In this document: piece by piece, positions 9,028 to 17,256 of the stretch
Layout of the letters: each line of letters begins with the position of its first letter
Position numbering within the stretch: position 1 is the first letter of the stretch
DNA from: Kiritimatiellaceae bacterium
GTDB lineage: Bacteria; Verrucomicrobiota; Kiritimatiellia; Kiritimatiellales; Tichowtungiaceae
Assembly: GCA_013141415.1 (NCBI GenBank)
Contig: JABFQY010000003.1
Span: forward strand, 271,729-335,728
DNA: 64,000 nucleotides
Reading direction: 5' to 3'
The notes under the pieces: generated by a model
What the model was told of the DNA's origin: nothing
Database searches by the model: none
What the model saw: only the letters and a program-made list of their open reading frames with translations
Program-made: the position numbers and the translations under genes

Positions 9028-9903
9028 GTGAATTCCGACATACTTTATCACTACTGCTCAAATGAAGCGTTCCACTCGATAGTCAGCAACCACTCAATTC
9101 GCCTATCGTCCCTTCTGCTATCAAATGACTCCATGGAAGGCAGGCTGGTTTCCGGCTTAATCACCGAGCTGGCAAAAGAAAATGGTTTAGACCAAGCCAA
9201 GGCACAACGACTTCAAGAAAATATAATTCAGTTTGAAAGCATGTTTGACGGCCTCGGGTTTTGTTTTTCCGAAAAAGGAGATTTGTTAAGCCAGTGGCGA
9301 GGATATGCAGACGATGCCAGTGGCGTATCAATCGGGTTCTCTAAAAAATATCTAACTCGGCTGCCCGCTGCTTACAAAGATAAAAGGAAGGACGGGTTCT
9401 TTTTAGATCAAGTTACGTATGACCGCGAAACTCAAAAAAAACTCATAACCCCTATATTCAAAGAGATGATTGAGCGCATAAACCGCGGAGCCTTTAACAT
9501 CCCAAACCACGGTACGATTATATTTCCAAGATCGGCTGAGGATATTGCTCAAGAGGAAGGACAAATCGCACTGGCACTGGCTGACTTACATCTTAAAAGC
9601 CTAGATCTGTTCGGCGTAATCTTTTCATTTAAAACCTCTGCATTTTCCGAAGAGAGTGAGTGGCGATTGCTTTCTCATCTCTTCCATATAGGAAAAATAG
9701 ATACTGAGTGCGAATTCCGTGTGGTCAGAAAAAAGATCGTGCCATACCGTGAATTTCCTCTGCAAAAGTTAGAATTAAACGCGATCCATGATGTCTTTCT
9801 CGGCCCCAAAAATACGACTCCTGAAAACGTCGTCAGAGGGCTTCTTGAGTCTAATGGGTTTTCAGATGTCACAGTAAAACGATCTTCCGCTTCATACAAA
9901 TGA
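9028..9903 (+). CDS. DUF2971-like protein
   Basis: 291 residues. Family-like pattern: LYHYCSNEAFHSI near the N-terminus, IRLSSLLLSNDSMEG, then CFSEKGDLLSQWRGYADD and GVSIGFSKKYL around residues 80-110, and a central EWRLL segment. DUF2971 proteins are of unknown biochemical function and are frequent in mobile cassettes and defence-like islands. The gene is clearly AT-richer than nfo or the hydrogenase genes. A ribosome site AAAAAAGGATG lies upstream. It is the last gene of the island; no fourth repeat copy was found after it. Confidence 0.75.
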   Translation: MNSDILYHYCSNEAFHSIVSNHSIRLSSLLLSNDSMEGRLVSGLITELAKENGLDQAKAQRLQENIIQFESMFDGLGFCFSEKGDLLSQWRGYADDASGVSIGFSKKYLTRLPAAYKDKRKDGFFLDQVTYDRETQKKLITPIFKEMIERINRGAFNIPNHGTIIFPRSAEDIAQEEGQIALALADLHLKSLDLFGVIFSFKTSAFSEESEWRLLSHLFHIGKIDTECEFRVVRKKIVPYREFPLQKLELNAIHDVFLGPKNTTPENVVRGLLESNGFSDVTVKRSSASYK

Positions 9904-9954
9904 AGAACCGGAGTGAAAGGTACCGGTCCTATCTTTTAACCTTTGGTTGGGATT

Positions 9955-10653
9955 TTACTTCCGGAGCAATTTTTGAAACGCGGCGCGTAGCGCTGGAACG
10001 GTGAAGGCTTCGGTTTCGATTTCGGTGAACCGGCGGGCGATCTGATCCGGATAATGTGAATCAGAAAACCGGACAACGAACCAGCGGCGGGCGATTTCAG
10101 AATCAATTGCGCCGACGACTTCGACGGCGTCGTACGGTAAATCAGGAAGAAATCCCAAATGCGAAATAGCGCCGCACATTTCTCGATCGATATGAGATGG
10201 AATGCAGAGCGCACCGGCTTTTAGCGCCATCGGCACCAGATCGAAAAATGAAATGTCGGTTCCGGTGTTCAGGAGTTTTTCAGCGAAGCGCGTTACCGTT
10301 TCGTCAACCGTTACAACAGGCTGGTCGCCGAAAAGTTTTGAATCAGTAGGGATGTCAGGCAGATGACTGTAGATCATACGTCCAAAATCAAGCGCACGGT
10401 TCAGGTCGTCAAAGAGGCAGAGAACGTGAACTTCTTCGGATGTGGAGACTTCCAGTCCGTACAGACAGGCCATTCCGGCCTCGGCGCAGGCATCGTGAAA
10501 GGCGGGAAGATTTTCGGTACAGCCGTGGTCGGTGAGTGCGATGCAATCGATCCCGGCCGCTTGGGAACGTGCAACGATGGTGCGCGGCGACATTTCCAGC
10601 GCGGCGCACGGTGAGAGGCAGGAGTGAATGTGGAAATCAATACGTGACTTCAT
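9955..10653 (-). CDS. PHP-domain metal-dependent phosphoesterase
   Basis: 232 residues with PHP hallmarks: DFHIHSCLSPC at the N-terminus (His-x-His metal ligands), ALTDHG about residue 42, GLEVST and a late SDSHYPDQI. Likely a cytoplasmic phosphohydrolase, substrate unknown. It overlaps the rex stop by 4 bases (ATGA) and so is cotranscribed with rex. PHP genes next to rex and hydrogenase genes are known in Thermotoga- and Clostridium-type hydrogenase clusters, but no function in H-cluster assembly has been shown to my knowledge. Confidence 0.88.
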   Translation of the reverse strand: MKSRIDFHIHSCLSPCAALEMSPRTIVARSQAAGIDCIALTDHGCTENLPAFHDACAEAGMACLYGLEVSTSEEVHVLCLFDDLNRALDFGRMIYSHLPDIPTDSKLFGDQPVVTVDETVTRFAEKLLNTGTDISFFDLVPMALKAGALCIPSHIDREMCGAISHLGFLPDLPYDAVEVVGAIDSEIARRWFVVRFSDSHYPDQIARRFTEIETEAFTVPALRAAFQKLLRK

Positions 10654-11297
10654 TGGGATGCACCGGCGGAAGGTTCGGAACTTTCGGAAAAGTGTATCTG
10701 ATAAAAAATATTTTCAATTTCCTGTTCAACGTTGATGTTTTGAATAATGAAATTTTCCGAACTGCGCAGCGAGAGCGGCGCAAAATTGATAACACCTTTG
10801 ATGCAGGTTTTTTTCAACGAATCAATAATGGACTGCGCTGATGACTCGGGTACTGTCAGCGCGGCCACCTGAATATTTTTTTCGGCAATGAAATCTTTGA
10901 TCTTACTGATATGCAGAATCGGAATCGGCGCGGCTTCATCTAAAACGGATGGATCGCTGTCGAATCCGGCAGCAACGCGGATTCCAACCCTCGGAAACCC
11001 GTTATAGTTCATCAGTGCCCGACCCATTTTCCCGCAGCCGATAATAATAATTTTCTGTTTGCGGTCTTTGCCAAGAATGACGTTAAGCCGTCCGATCAGC
11101 TCTTCGATTTGATATCCGCCGCGCTTATTTCCGGTAAGGCCGAATACGGAAAAATCTTTGCGAACCAGTGAGGGCGAGACACCCACAGAATCGGCCAAGT
11201 TGTCGGAAAAGACCCGGACGAAGCCGAGACCTTTCATTTTTTGCATGACATCACGGTATTTCAGAATACGCTCAATGACTGCGGTTTGAGTTTTCAT
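10650..11297 (-). CDS. rex: Redox-sensing transcriptional repressor Rex
   Basis: 215 residues. The N-terminal winged helix (ERILKYRDVMQKMKGLGFVRVFSDNLADSVGVSPSLVRKDFS...FG; positions about 7-55) is followed by a Rossmann domain with IIIIGCGKMGRALMNY, which senses the NADH/NAD+ ratio. The start chosen has GGAG seven bases ahead; a longer in-frame ATG at 11450 would run through the AT-rich promoter region and is unlikely. Divergent from the second hydrogenase operon. Rex normally represses fermentation and hydrogenase genes until NADH rises, which fits this neighbourhood. Confidence 0.93.
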   Translation of the reverse strand: MKTQTAVIERILKYRDVMQKMKGLGFVRVFSDNLADSVGVSPSLVRKDFSVFGLTGNKRGGYQIEELIGRLNVILGKDRKQKIIIIGCGKMGRALMNYNGFPRVGIRVAAGFDSDPSVLDEAAPIPILHISKIKDFIAEKNIQVAALTVPESSAQSIIDSLKKTCIKGVINFAPLSLRSSENFIIQNINVEQEIENIFYQIHFSESSEPSAGASQ

Positions 11298-11313
11298 GAT
11301 CCATCTCCATGTT

Positions 11314-11331
11314 TTGTTATTTAATTCACAT
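11314..11331. promoter_or_regulatory. Probable Rex operator
   Basis: TTGTTATTTAATTCACAT matches the Rex consensus TTGTGA-N6-TCACAA at 10 of 12 fixed positions. It lies 17 bases ahead of the rex ATG, in the 167-base gap between rex and the hydrogenase operon. Autoregulation of rex is the simplest reading. Confidence 0.6.
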
Positions 11332-11386
11332 ATTTTTAGTATTCCATCAGTATTAATGTCAATATTATTATAGATATTGGCTATAA

Positions 11387-11404
11387 AATAACTTTTTATC
11401 ACAA
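11387..11404. promoter_or_regulatory. Possible second Rex half-site, hydrogenase side
   Basis: A perfect right half TCACAA (11399-11404) with a poor left half. It lies about 60 bases ahead of the hydC start, where a repressor of the hydrogenase operon would bind. Weak by itself. Confidence 0.3.
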
Positions 11405-11464
11405 AATTTAGTTGTACCCTTTTAATTAGTGAGTACCCTTTCGGCTTCAATTTTGGAGGAACAC

Positions 11465-11935
11465 ATGTCTGAGAACAAACTAACTGCTGAACTGATCAGC
11501 TTTATCAATGAGTGGAAAAACAAGCAGGGCAACCTGATTATGGTGCTGCACAAAGTGCAGGAGCATTTTGGTTATATCCCGCGTGAAATCGCTTTCGAAG
11601 TGGCCGATCTGCTGGACGTGCCTGTGGCAAAAATCTACGGCGTCGTCACATTCTATCATCTCTTCAAACTCACAAAGCCCGGTCGCAACCAAATCTCGGT
11701 CTGCATGGGCACAGCCTGCTATCTCAAGGGCGGCGAAGACATCATTCTCGATCTGGAACGTCAGCTCGGCGTCGGCCTCAATGCCGTTACGCCGGACGGT
11801 GAGTTCTCGATGGAAGCCGTCCGTTGTATCGGATGTTGCGGACTGGCTCCGGTCATGACGGTCAACGGTGAAGTCTTCGGCAGTGTAAAAACCGCGCAGC
11901 TCAAAACCATTCTGGCAAAATTTAGAGGAAAATAA
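11465..11935 (+). CDS. hydC: NuoE/HydC-type [2Fe-2S] subunit of hydrogenase, second copy
   Basis: 156 residues. Helical N-terminus, then the thioredoxin-like [2Fe-2S] domain with CMGTAC (about residues 80-85) and CIGCC (about 121-125). It is the diaphorase small subunit of the second trimeric hydrogenase. GGAGG five bases ahead of the ATG decides the start over an upstream in-frame ATG. Only two bases separate it from hydB. First gene of the rightward operon that includes the maturation genes. Confidence 0.94.
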   Translation: MSENKLTAELISFINEWKNKQGNLIMVLHKVQEHFGYIPREIAFEVADLLDVPVAKIYGVVTFYHLFKLTKPGRNQISVCMGTACYLKGGEDIILDLERQLGVGLNAVTPDGEFSMEAVRCIGCCGLAPVMTVNGEVFGSVKTAQLKTILAKFRGK

Positions 11936-11937
11936 TT

Positions 11938-13773
11938 ATGAAGTTTACACGCGATACTCTGAAATCTCACCGTAGTGGCCTCCATGCAGCCCAAGCCGGC
12001 ACAACGGTTCTGGTCGGCATGGGAACCTGCGGAATCGCCGCCGGCGCCAAAGCGGCTTTCCAGACACTGGAAAAAGCGATTGCGGATAAAAAACTGAAAA
12101 ACGTCGTTTTGAAGAAAACCGGCTGTCTCGGCCTTTGTTTTTCCGAACCGACCGTGGAAGTAAAAAATGCGAACGGCTCTTCAACTGTTTATGGCAATGT
12201 GGACGCCGCATTGGCGGAACGCATAGCCGTCGAACATCTGGCGGGCGGCAAGCCGCTGACTGAAAATGTTTACGAGCAGCCCGCCGCCGATATCTTCAAC
12301 CAAAGTGCTTCCCCGTTAAAACAAACCCGCATCGTCCTGCGCAACTGCGCCGTCATCAATCCGGAGATCATTGACGAATATATTGCCCGCGACGGCTACG
12401 CCGCGCTCGAAAAAGCCTTGTTTGACATGACTCCCGATGATGTCGTGAAAGAGATCACCGACTCCGGCCTGCGCGGGCGCGGCGGTGCCGGTTTCCCGAC
12501 CGGCCGCAAATGGCAGTTCACCAAAAACACCCCGGCCGATCAGAAATATATCGTCTGTAACGCCGATGAAGGCGATCCCGGTGCCTACATGGATCGCAGT
12601 GTCCTGGAAGGCGACCCCCACTCCGTCCTCGAGGCGATGGCCATCGCCGGATACACCGTCGGTGCGAGCAAAGGATTCATTTACATTCGCGCGGAATATC
12701 CGCTGGCGATCGAACGGCTGAACACCGCCATCGCTCAAGCCAAGCAATGCGGACTGCTCGGAGAAAAAATTCTCGGCACTGAATTTTCGTTCGACATCGA
12801 ACTGCGCCTCGGCGCGGGCGCATTTGTCTGCGGCGAAGAAACCGCTCTGCTGACTTCAATTGAAGGCAACCGCGGCATGCCGGTACCGCGCCCTCCCTTC
12901 CCGGCCGTCAAAGGCCTGTGGGGTAAACCGACCGTCATCAACAACGTTGAAACCTACGCCGCCATTCCGATTGTTCTGCTCAAGGGCAGCAAATGGTTCA
13001 GCCGCATCGGCACGGAAACATCCAAGGGAACCAAGGTTTTTGCGGTGACCGGAAAAATTAAAAATTCCGGCCTCATTGAAGTGCCGATGGGAACAACCTT
13101 GCGCGAAATCATCTATAACATCTGCGGCGGCATTGCCAGCGGCAGACAGTTTAAAGCCGCGCAAACCGGCGGCCCGTCCGGCGGCTGTATCACCCCCGAG
13201 TTCCTCGACACCCCGATCGACTACGAGAGCCTGCAAGCTATCGGCTCCATGATGGGCTCCGGCGGGATGATCATCATGGACGAAGACGATTGCATGATCG
13301 ACGTCACCAAATTCTATCTGGAATTTACGGTGGATGAATCCTGCGGCAAATGCGCCCCGTGCCGCATCGGCGGGCGTACCTGCTACAACATCCTCGACCG
13401 GATCAGCAAAGGTAAAGGTCAATTAGACGATCTCCAGAAACTGAAAGATATCGGCCATGCCATGCGCAAGGCATCGCTCTGCGGACTTGGCCAGACTGCG
13501 CCCAATCCGTTCATGTCGACCATGAAATATTTCGAAGAGGAATACCGTGCGCATATCGTCGATAAGAAGTGTGCGGCGGGCAAATGTAAAGAGATGCTCA
13601 CCTACAGCATTGACGCAGAAAAATGTGTCGGCTGTACCGCCTGCGCGCGGCGCTGCCCGGTTTCCTGCATCGCCGGTGAAGTGAAAAAACTTCATGTCAT
13701 CGACCAATCGAAGTGTATCAAGTGCGGCCAGTGCTTCACCGCCTGCAAATTTGATGCCGTCAAAAAAGGATAA
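11938..13773 (+). CDS. hydB: NuoF/HydB-type NADH-binding diaphorase subunit, second copy
   Basis: 611 residues, standard HydB layout: thioredoxin-like [2Fe-2S] region (GTCGIAAG, GCLGLC; about 1-100), NuoF core with the FMN site LRGRGGAGFPTGRKW and NADH-site segment CGEETALLTSIEGNRG, [4Fe-4S] site ESCGKCAPC then SLCGLGQTAPNP, and a C-terminal two-cluster ferredoxin domain CVGCTACARRC and CIKCGQCFTAC. Compared with the first copy, the GltD module is absent and the ferredoxin is kept. Such HydABC enzymes can use NADH and reduced ferredoxin together (electron confurcation); which mode applies here is not shown by sequence alone. Confidence 0.95.
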   Translation: MKFTRDTLKSHRSGLHAAQAGTTVLVGMGTCGIAAGAKAAFQTLEKAIADKKLKNVVLKKTGCLGLCFSEPTVEVKNANGSSTVYGNVDAALAERIAVEHLAGGKPLTENVYEQPAADIFNQSASPLKQTRIVLRNCAVINPEIIDEYIARDGYAALEKALFDMTPDDVVKEITDSGLRGRGGAGFPTGRKWQFTKNTPADQKYIVCNADEGDPGAYMDRSVLEGDPHSVLEAMAIAGYTVGASKGFIYIRAEYPLAIERLNTAIAQAKQCGLLGEKILGTEFSFDIELRLGAGAFVCGEETALLTSIEGNRGMPVPRPPFPAVKGLWGKPTVINNVETYAAIPIVLLKGSKWFSRIGTETSKGTKVFAVTGKIKNSGLIEVPMGTTLREIIYNICGGIASGRQFKAAQTGGPSGGCITPEFLDTPIDYESLQAIGSMMGSGGMIIMDEDDCMIDVTKFYLEFTVDESCGKCAPCRIGGRTCYNILDRISKGKGQLDDLQKLKDIGHAMRKASLCGLGQTAPNPFMSTMKYFEEEYRAHIVDKKCAAGKCKEMLTYSIDAEKCVGCTACARRCPVSCIAGEVKKLHVIDQSKCIKCGQCFTACKFDAVKKG

Positions 13774-13786
13774 TTTGGAGAAACCC

Positions 13787-15535
13787 ATGAATATGATTGA
13801 ACTCGAAATCAACGGAATTCCGGTATCGGTAAAACCAGGCACATCTTTAATCGACGCAGCCAAACTGGTCGGCGTAAAAATCCCGACGCTCTGTTACCAC
13901 AGCGACCTCGAACCGTGGGCTGCCTGCGGTATCTGCGTGGTCAAGGTGGAAGGCTCACCAAAAATGCTGCGCGCCTGCGCCACACCGGCAGGCCCCGGCA
14001 TGAAGGTGATCACCCACGACCCGGAAATCGTCAATGTACGCCGCACGGTACTTGAACTGATTCTGTCAACCCATCCCAACGACTGCCTCCAGTGCAGCCG
14101 TAACCGCAACTGCGAGCTGCAGACTCTGACGGAAGAATTCGGCATCCGCGAAGTGCCGTTTGAAAAGCGGTTGCGCGACCTGCCGGTTGACAACTCCACC
14201 ACCTCTATCGTACTCAATCCGGAAAAATGTATTTCCTGCGGACGGTGCGCGAAGGTTTGCCAAAATATGCAGGGGGTTTGGGCTCTTGAGTTCATCGGAC
14301 GCGGCGAAAACACCCGAATCGCTCCTGCGGCGGATGTCACGCTCGACGAAAGTCCCTGCATCAAATGCGGCCAGTGCTCCGCGCACTGCCCGGTTGGTGC
14401 CATCTATGAAAAAGACCAGACCCGCGAGGTCTGGAATGCCATTGAAGAGAACAAAAAGCATTGTGTTGTGCAAATTGCTCCGGCTGTGCGCGTCGCCATC
14501 GGCGAAGCCTTCGGCTATGAGCCCGGAGAAGTACTCACCGGTCAACTTTACACCGCGCTGCGCCGTCTCGGTTTCAATGCCGTGTTCGACACCAACTTCA
14601 CCGCCGACCTCACCATCATGGAAGAGGGTTCAGAATTCGTCCGGCGCGTAACCGAAGGTGGTGTCCTGCCGCAGATCACCTCGTGCTGTCCGGCATGGAC
14701 CGACTACATGGAAAAATTCGCTCCAGACTTCATCCCGAACTTTTCATCGGCCAAGTCGCCGCAGCAGATGCTTGGTGCCGTTGCCAAGACCTACTACGCC
14801 GAAAAGGCCGGCATTGATCCGAAAGATATGTACGTCGTTTCCGTCATGCCCTGCACAGCGAAAAAGTTCGAAGTTTCGCGTTGCGAAACGATGACTTCAT
14901 CCGGCTTTCAGGATGTGGATGTATCCATCACGACCCGCGAGCTGGCTCACATGATCAAACAGGCCGGCATCGACTTCAAAAACCTGCCGGAAGAGGAACC
15001 GGACAGCTTGCTCGCCGAGTACTCCGGCGCTGGCACCATCTTTGGCGTCACTGGCGGCGTCATGGAAGCCGCTCTGCGCAGCGCCTATTTCCTCATCACC
15101 AAAGAAGACCTCAAGGACGTTCACTTCATGGATGTCCGCGGCCTCGAAGGTGTGAAAGCCGCCACGGTGGACATCAAAGGCACTAAAGTTCGCGTTGCAG
15201 TCGCCCATCAGATGGGCAACGTCGAAGCAGTGCTCAACCAGATCCGCGCGGCGAAGGAAAAAGGCGAAGAACTGCCCTACCACTTTATTGAGGTAATGGC
15301 CTGTCGCGGCGGTTGTATCGGCGGCGGCGGACAGCCCCACGGCGCAACCGACGAGATCCGCAAGAAGCGGATTGCCGGGATTTACACCGATGACGAAAAG
15401 AGCGTCCAGCGGTGCTCCCACCGCAACCCGATGATCACAAAAATTTACGAAGATTTCTTGGGTAAACCGTTGGGGCACAAGGCTCACGAACTATTGCACA
15501 CCGGGTACCAAGAACGAAAAGTGTACAAGAAGTAA
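13787..15535 (+). CDS. hydA: [FeFe]-hydrogenase catalytic subunit, second copy
   Basis: 582 residues. N-terminal [2Fe-2S] domain (CYHSDLEPWAACGIC), His-Cys3 site (HPNDCLQC with a further Cys), two [4Fe-4S] motifs (CISCGRCAKVC, CIKCGQCSAHC), then all three H-cluster motifs: TSCCPAW, MPCTAKKFE and EVMACRGGCIGGGGQP. The C-terminus carries the small-subunit-like tail (YEDFLGKPLGHKAHELLH). The start chosen has GGAG six bases ahead; the open frame upstream overlaps hydB and lacks a ribosome site. This complete, canonical copy makes a direct comparison with the variant first copy possible. Confidence 0.97.
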   Translation: MNMIELEINGIPVSVKPGTSLIDAAKLVGVKIPTLCYHSDLEPWAACGICVVKVEGSPKMLRACATPAGPGMKVITHDPEIVNVRRTVLELILSTHPNDCLQCSRNRNCELQTLTEEFGIREVPFEKRLRDLPVDNSTTSIVLNPEKCISCGRCAKVCQNMQGVWALEFIGRGENTRIAPAADVTLDESPCIKCGQCSAHCPVGAIYEKDQTREVWNAIEENKKHCVVQIAPAVRVAIGEAFGYEPGEVLTGQLYTALRRLGFNAVFDTNFTADLTIMEEGSEFVRRVTEGGVLPQITSCCPAWTDYMEKFAPDFIPNFSSAKSPQQMLGAVAKTYYAEKAGIDPKDMYVVSVMPCTAKKFEVSRCETMTSSGFQDVDVSITTRELAHMIKQAGIDFKNLPEEEPDSLLAEYSGAGTIFGVTGGVMEAALRSAYFLITKEDLKDVHFMDVRGLEGVKAATVDIKGTKVRVAVAHQMGNVEAVLNQIRAAKEKGEELPYHFIEVMACRGGCIGGGGQPHGATDEIRKKRIAGIYTDDEKSVQRCSHRNPMITKIYEDFLGKPLGHKAHELLHTGYQERKVYKK

Positions 15536-15640
15536 AACTTGGTGTACTTTTTCGGGGTTTTCTGCGGCAAGGGGCCCGTCCCTGACCCAAGGCAAATGGA
15601 CAATTTAGGAAAACGGTTTGCATAGCTGCCTACCGTCTCC

Positions 15641-15677
15641 TGCTCCGCCGCAGAGATGCGGCGGAGCACTTTTTTTG
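15641..15677 (+). terminator. Intrinsic terminator between hydA and the maturation genes
   Basis: TGCTCCGCCGCA, loop GAGA, TGCGGCGGAGCA, then C and seven Ts: a perfect 12-bp GC-rich stem with a U-tract. The ribosome site of the next gene (TTGGAG) begins within the tail. Transcripts should end here in part, so the maturation genes depend on read-through or another promoter. Confidence 0.8.
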
Positions 15678-15688
15678 GAGAAATAGCT

Positions 15689-15940
15689 ATGCAGACGAGA
15701 CTCGGATTCATCGGAATCATTATCGAAGACCGTGAAGCCAACGCGACAGCGGTCAACGAACTGTTGGGACAGTTCGGCGAACTGATCGTTGCCCGGATGG
15801 GTGTTCCCTACGAAAAACGCTCCTGTTCCGCCATCACGCTCATCGTCGACGCCACCACCGACGAACTCGGCGTTCTCACCGGAAAACTCGGAGCCCTGTC
15901 CGGCGTCTCCGTCAAATCCATGCTGAGCAAATCGAAATGA
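15689..15940 (+). CDS. TM1266-type putative iron-only hydrogenase system regulator
   Basis: 83 residues resembling the small ACT/NikR-C-like family found next to [FeFe]-hydrogenase genes (TM1266 in Thermotoga). Pattern: RLGFIGIIIEDREA at the N-terminus, GELIVARMGVPYEKR in the middle and SAITLIVDATTDELGVLTGKLG. The family is annotated as a regulator, but its ligand and mode of action are not established. The start follows GGAG. Its stop overlaps the aspA start by 4 bases, so it heads the maturation operon. Confidence 0.85.
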   Translation: MQTRLGFIGIIIEDREANATAVNELLGQFGELIVARMGVPYEKRSCSAITLIVDATTDELGVLTGKLGALSGVSVKSMLSKSK

Positions 15941-17256
15941 AAAACCGGATCGAAACAGATTTACTTGGATCAAAGGAAATCCCGGCAGACGCCGCATGGG
16001 GAATCCACACCGCCCGGGCACTGGAAAATTTTCCGATCCCCGGACATTCCGTTAACCCGCGTCTGCTCAAAGCGTATGCTCAGGTCAAAAAGGCCTGCGC
16101 TCTCACCAATAAGGAACTCGGTTTTCTCTCTAAAGAAAAAGCAGACCGCATTATCGAAGCCTGTTCCCTGACTCCTGACTCCTGTCCCCTGTCTGCCCTT
16201 CAGGGCGGCGCCGGGACTTCAACCAACATGATGGTCAACGAAGTGATCAGCCATCTCGCCGGAGCGCATCCGATTGAAGAGGTCAACCTGCACCAGTCCA
16301 CGAACGACACCTACCCGACGGCACTGAAAGTTGCCGCCATCGGAGCCGTTCGTGAACTCAGCGAAGCGTTCGCCGCGCTTCAGGGTGCTTTCCAGACTCT
16401 AGAAAAAACGTGGGCCAACCTCCCGATTCTCGGAAAAACCGAGCTGATGGATGCCGTTCCACTGACACTCGGCGCACAGTTCGCCTCGTTCGCCGAAGCC
16501 TTCGCGCGTGACCGCTGGCGTACATTCAAGTGCGAAGAGCGTCTGCGCACCGTCACCCTTGGCGGCACGGCAATCGGTACCGGAATTACAGCGCCGCGCA
16601 GCTATATTTTCCTCGTCATCGAAAAACTGCGCGAAGTGACCGGCCTCGGCCTCAGCCGCGCCGAAAATATGGTCGAAGCCACCGCCAACGCCGACTGCTT
16701 CGTCGAAGTATCCGGCATCCTCAATGCCGCCGCTATCAATTTGATCAAAGTCAGCGATGATCTGCGGCGGCTCGCGATGCTCGGCGAAATTAAACTGCCC
16801 GCCGTGCAAGCCGGTTCGTCCATCATGCCGGGCAAAGTAAATCCGGTTATTCTGGAGTCGGTCATCCAAATCGGCATCAAAGTGAAAGCGAACAACAACA
16901 TCGTTGCCGACTGCGCCGCGCGCGGTTCTCTCCAGATCTGCGAGTTCATGCCGTTGCTGGCCGACGCCCTGCTCGAATCGATCGACCTGCTGATCGCCGC
17001 CGCGCGAATGCTGGCGAAACATGTCCCCGGAATTGACGCGGATCAAGGTAAATGTCTGGAACGCCTGTATGCTTCTCCCGAAATCATCACTGCGTTTGTT
17101 CCGATGCTTGGATATGACCGCTGTTCAGAGCTGTTCAAGCAGTTCGAACGGCACGGTAACGGAACCATTCGCGAGTTTTTGGAGAAGGAACTAGGCAAAG
17201 AGACGGTTGAAAAGACGCTCTCGCCGCAGAATTTGATGGCTATGGGTTATAAATGA
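15937..17256 (+). CDS. aspA: Aspartate ammonia-lyase within the hydrogenase maturation operon
   Basis: 439 residues, slightly short for the family. It converts aspartate to fumarate and ammonia. Fumarase/aspartase signatures are present: GGAGTSTNMMVNEVI, HQSTNDTYPTA, and the catalytic loop GSSIMPGKVNPV. It overlaps the regulator upstream and hydF downstream by 4 bases each, so it is locked into the maturation operon. Other [FeFe] clusters also carry an ammonia-lyase next to hydF; a role in supplying ammonia for the dithiomethylamine bridge of the H-cluster is plausible but inferred. Odd: residues about 78-89 are coded by a low-complexity tract of repeated CTGACTC and CCTGT that replaces a longer family segment. 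Confidence 0.92.
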   Translation: MKNRIETDLLGSKEIPADAAWGIHTARALENFPIPGHSVNPRLLKAYAQVKKACALTNKELGFLSKEKADRIIEACSLTPDSCPLSALQGGAGTSTNMMVNEVISHLAGAHPIEEVNLHQSTNDTYPTALKVAAIGAVRELSEAFAALQGAFQTLEKTWANLPILGKTELMDAVPLTLGAQFASFAEAFARDRWRTFKCEERLRTVTLGGTAIGTGITAPRSYIFLVIEKLREVTGLGLSRAENMVEATANADCFVEVSGILNAAAINLIKVSDDLRRLAMLGEIKLPAVQAGSSIMPGKVNPVILESVIQIGIKVKANNNIVADCAARGSLQICEFMPLLADALLESIDLLIAAARMLAKHVPGIDADQGKCLERLYASPEIITAFVPMLGYDRCSELFKQFERHGNGTIREFLEKELGKETVEKTLSPQNLMAMGYK

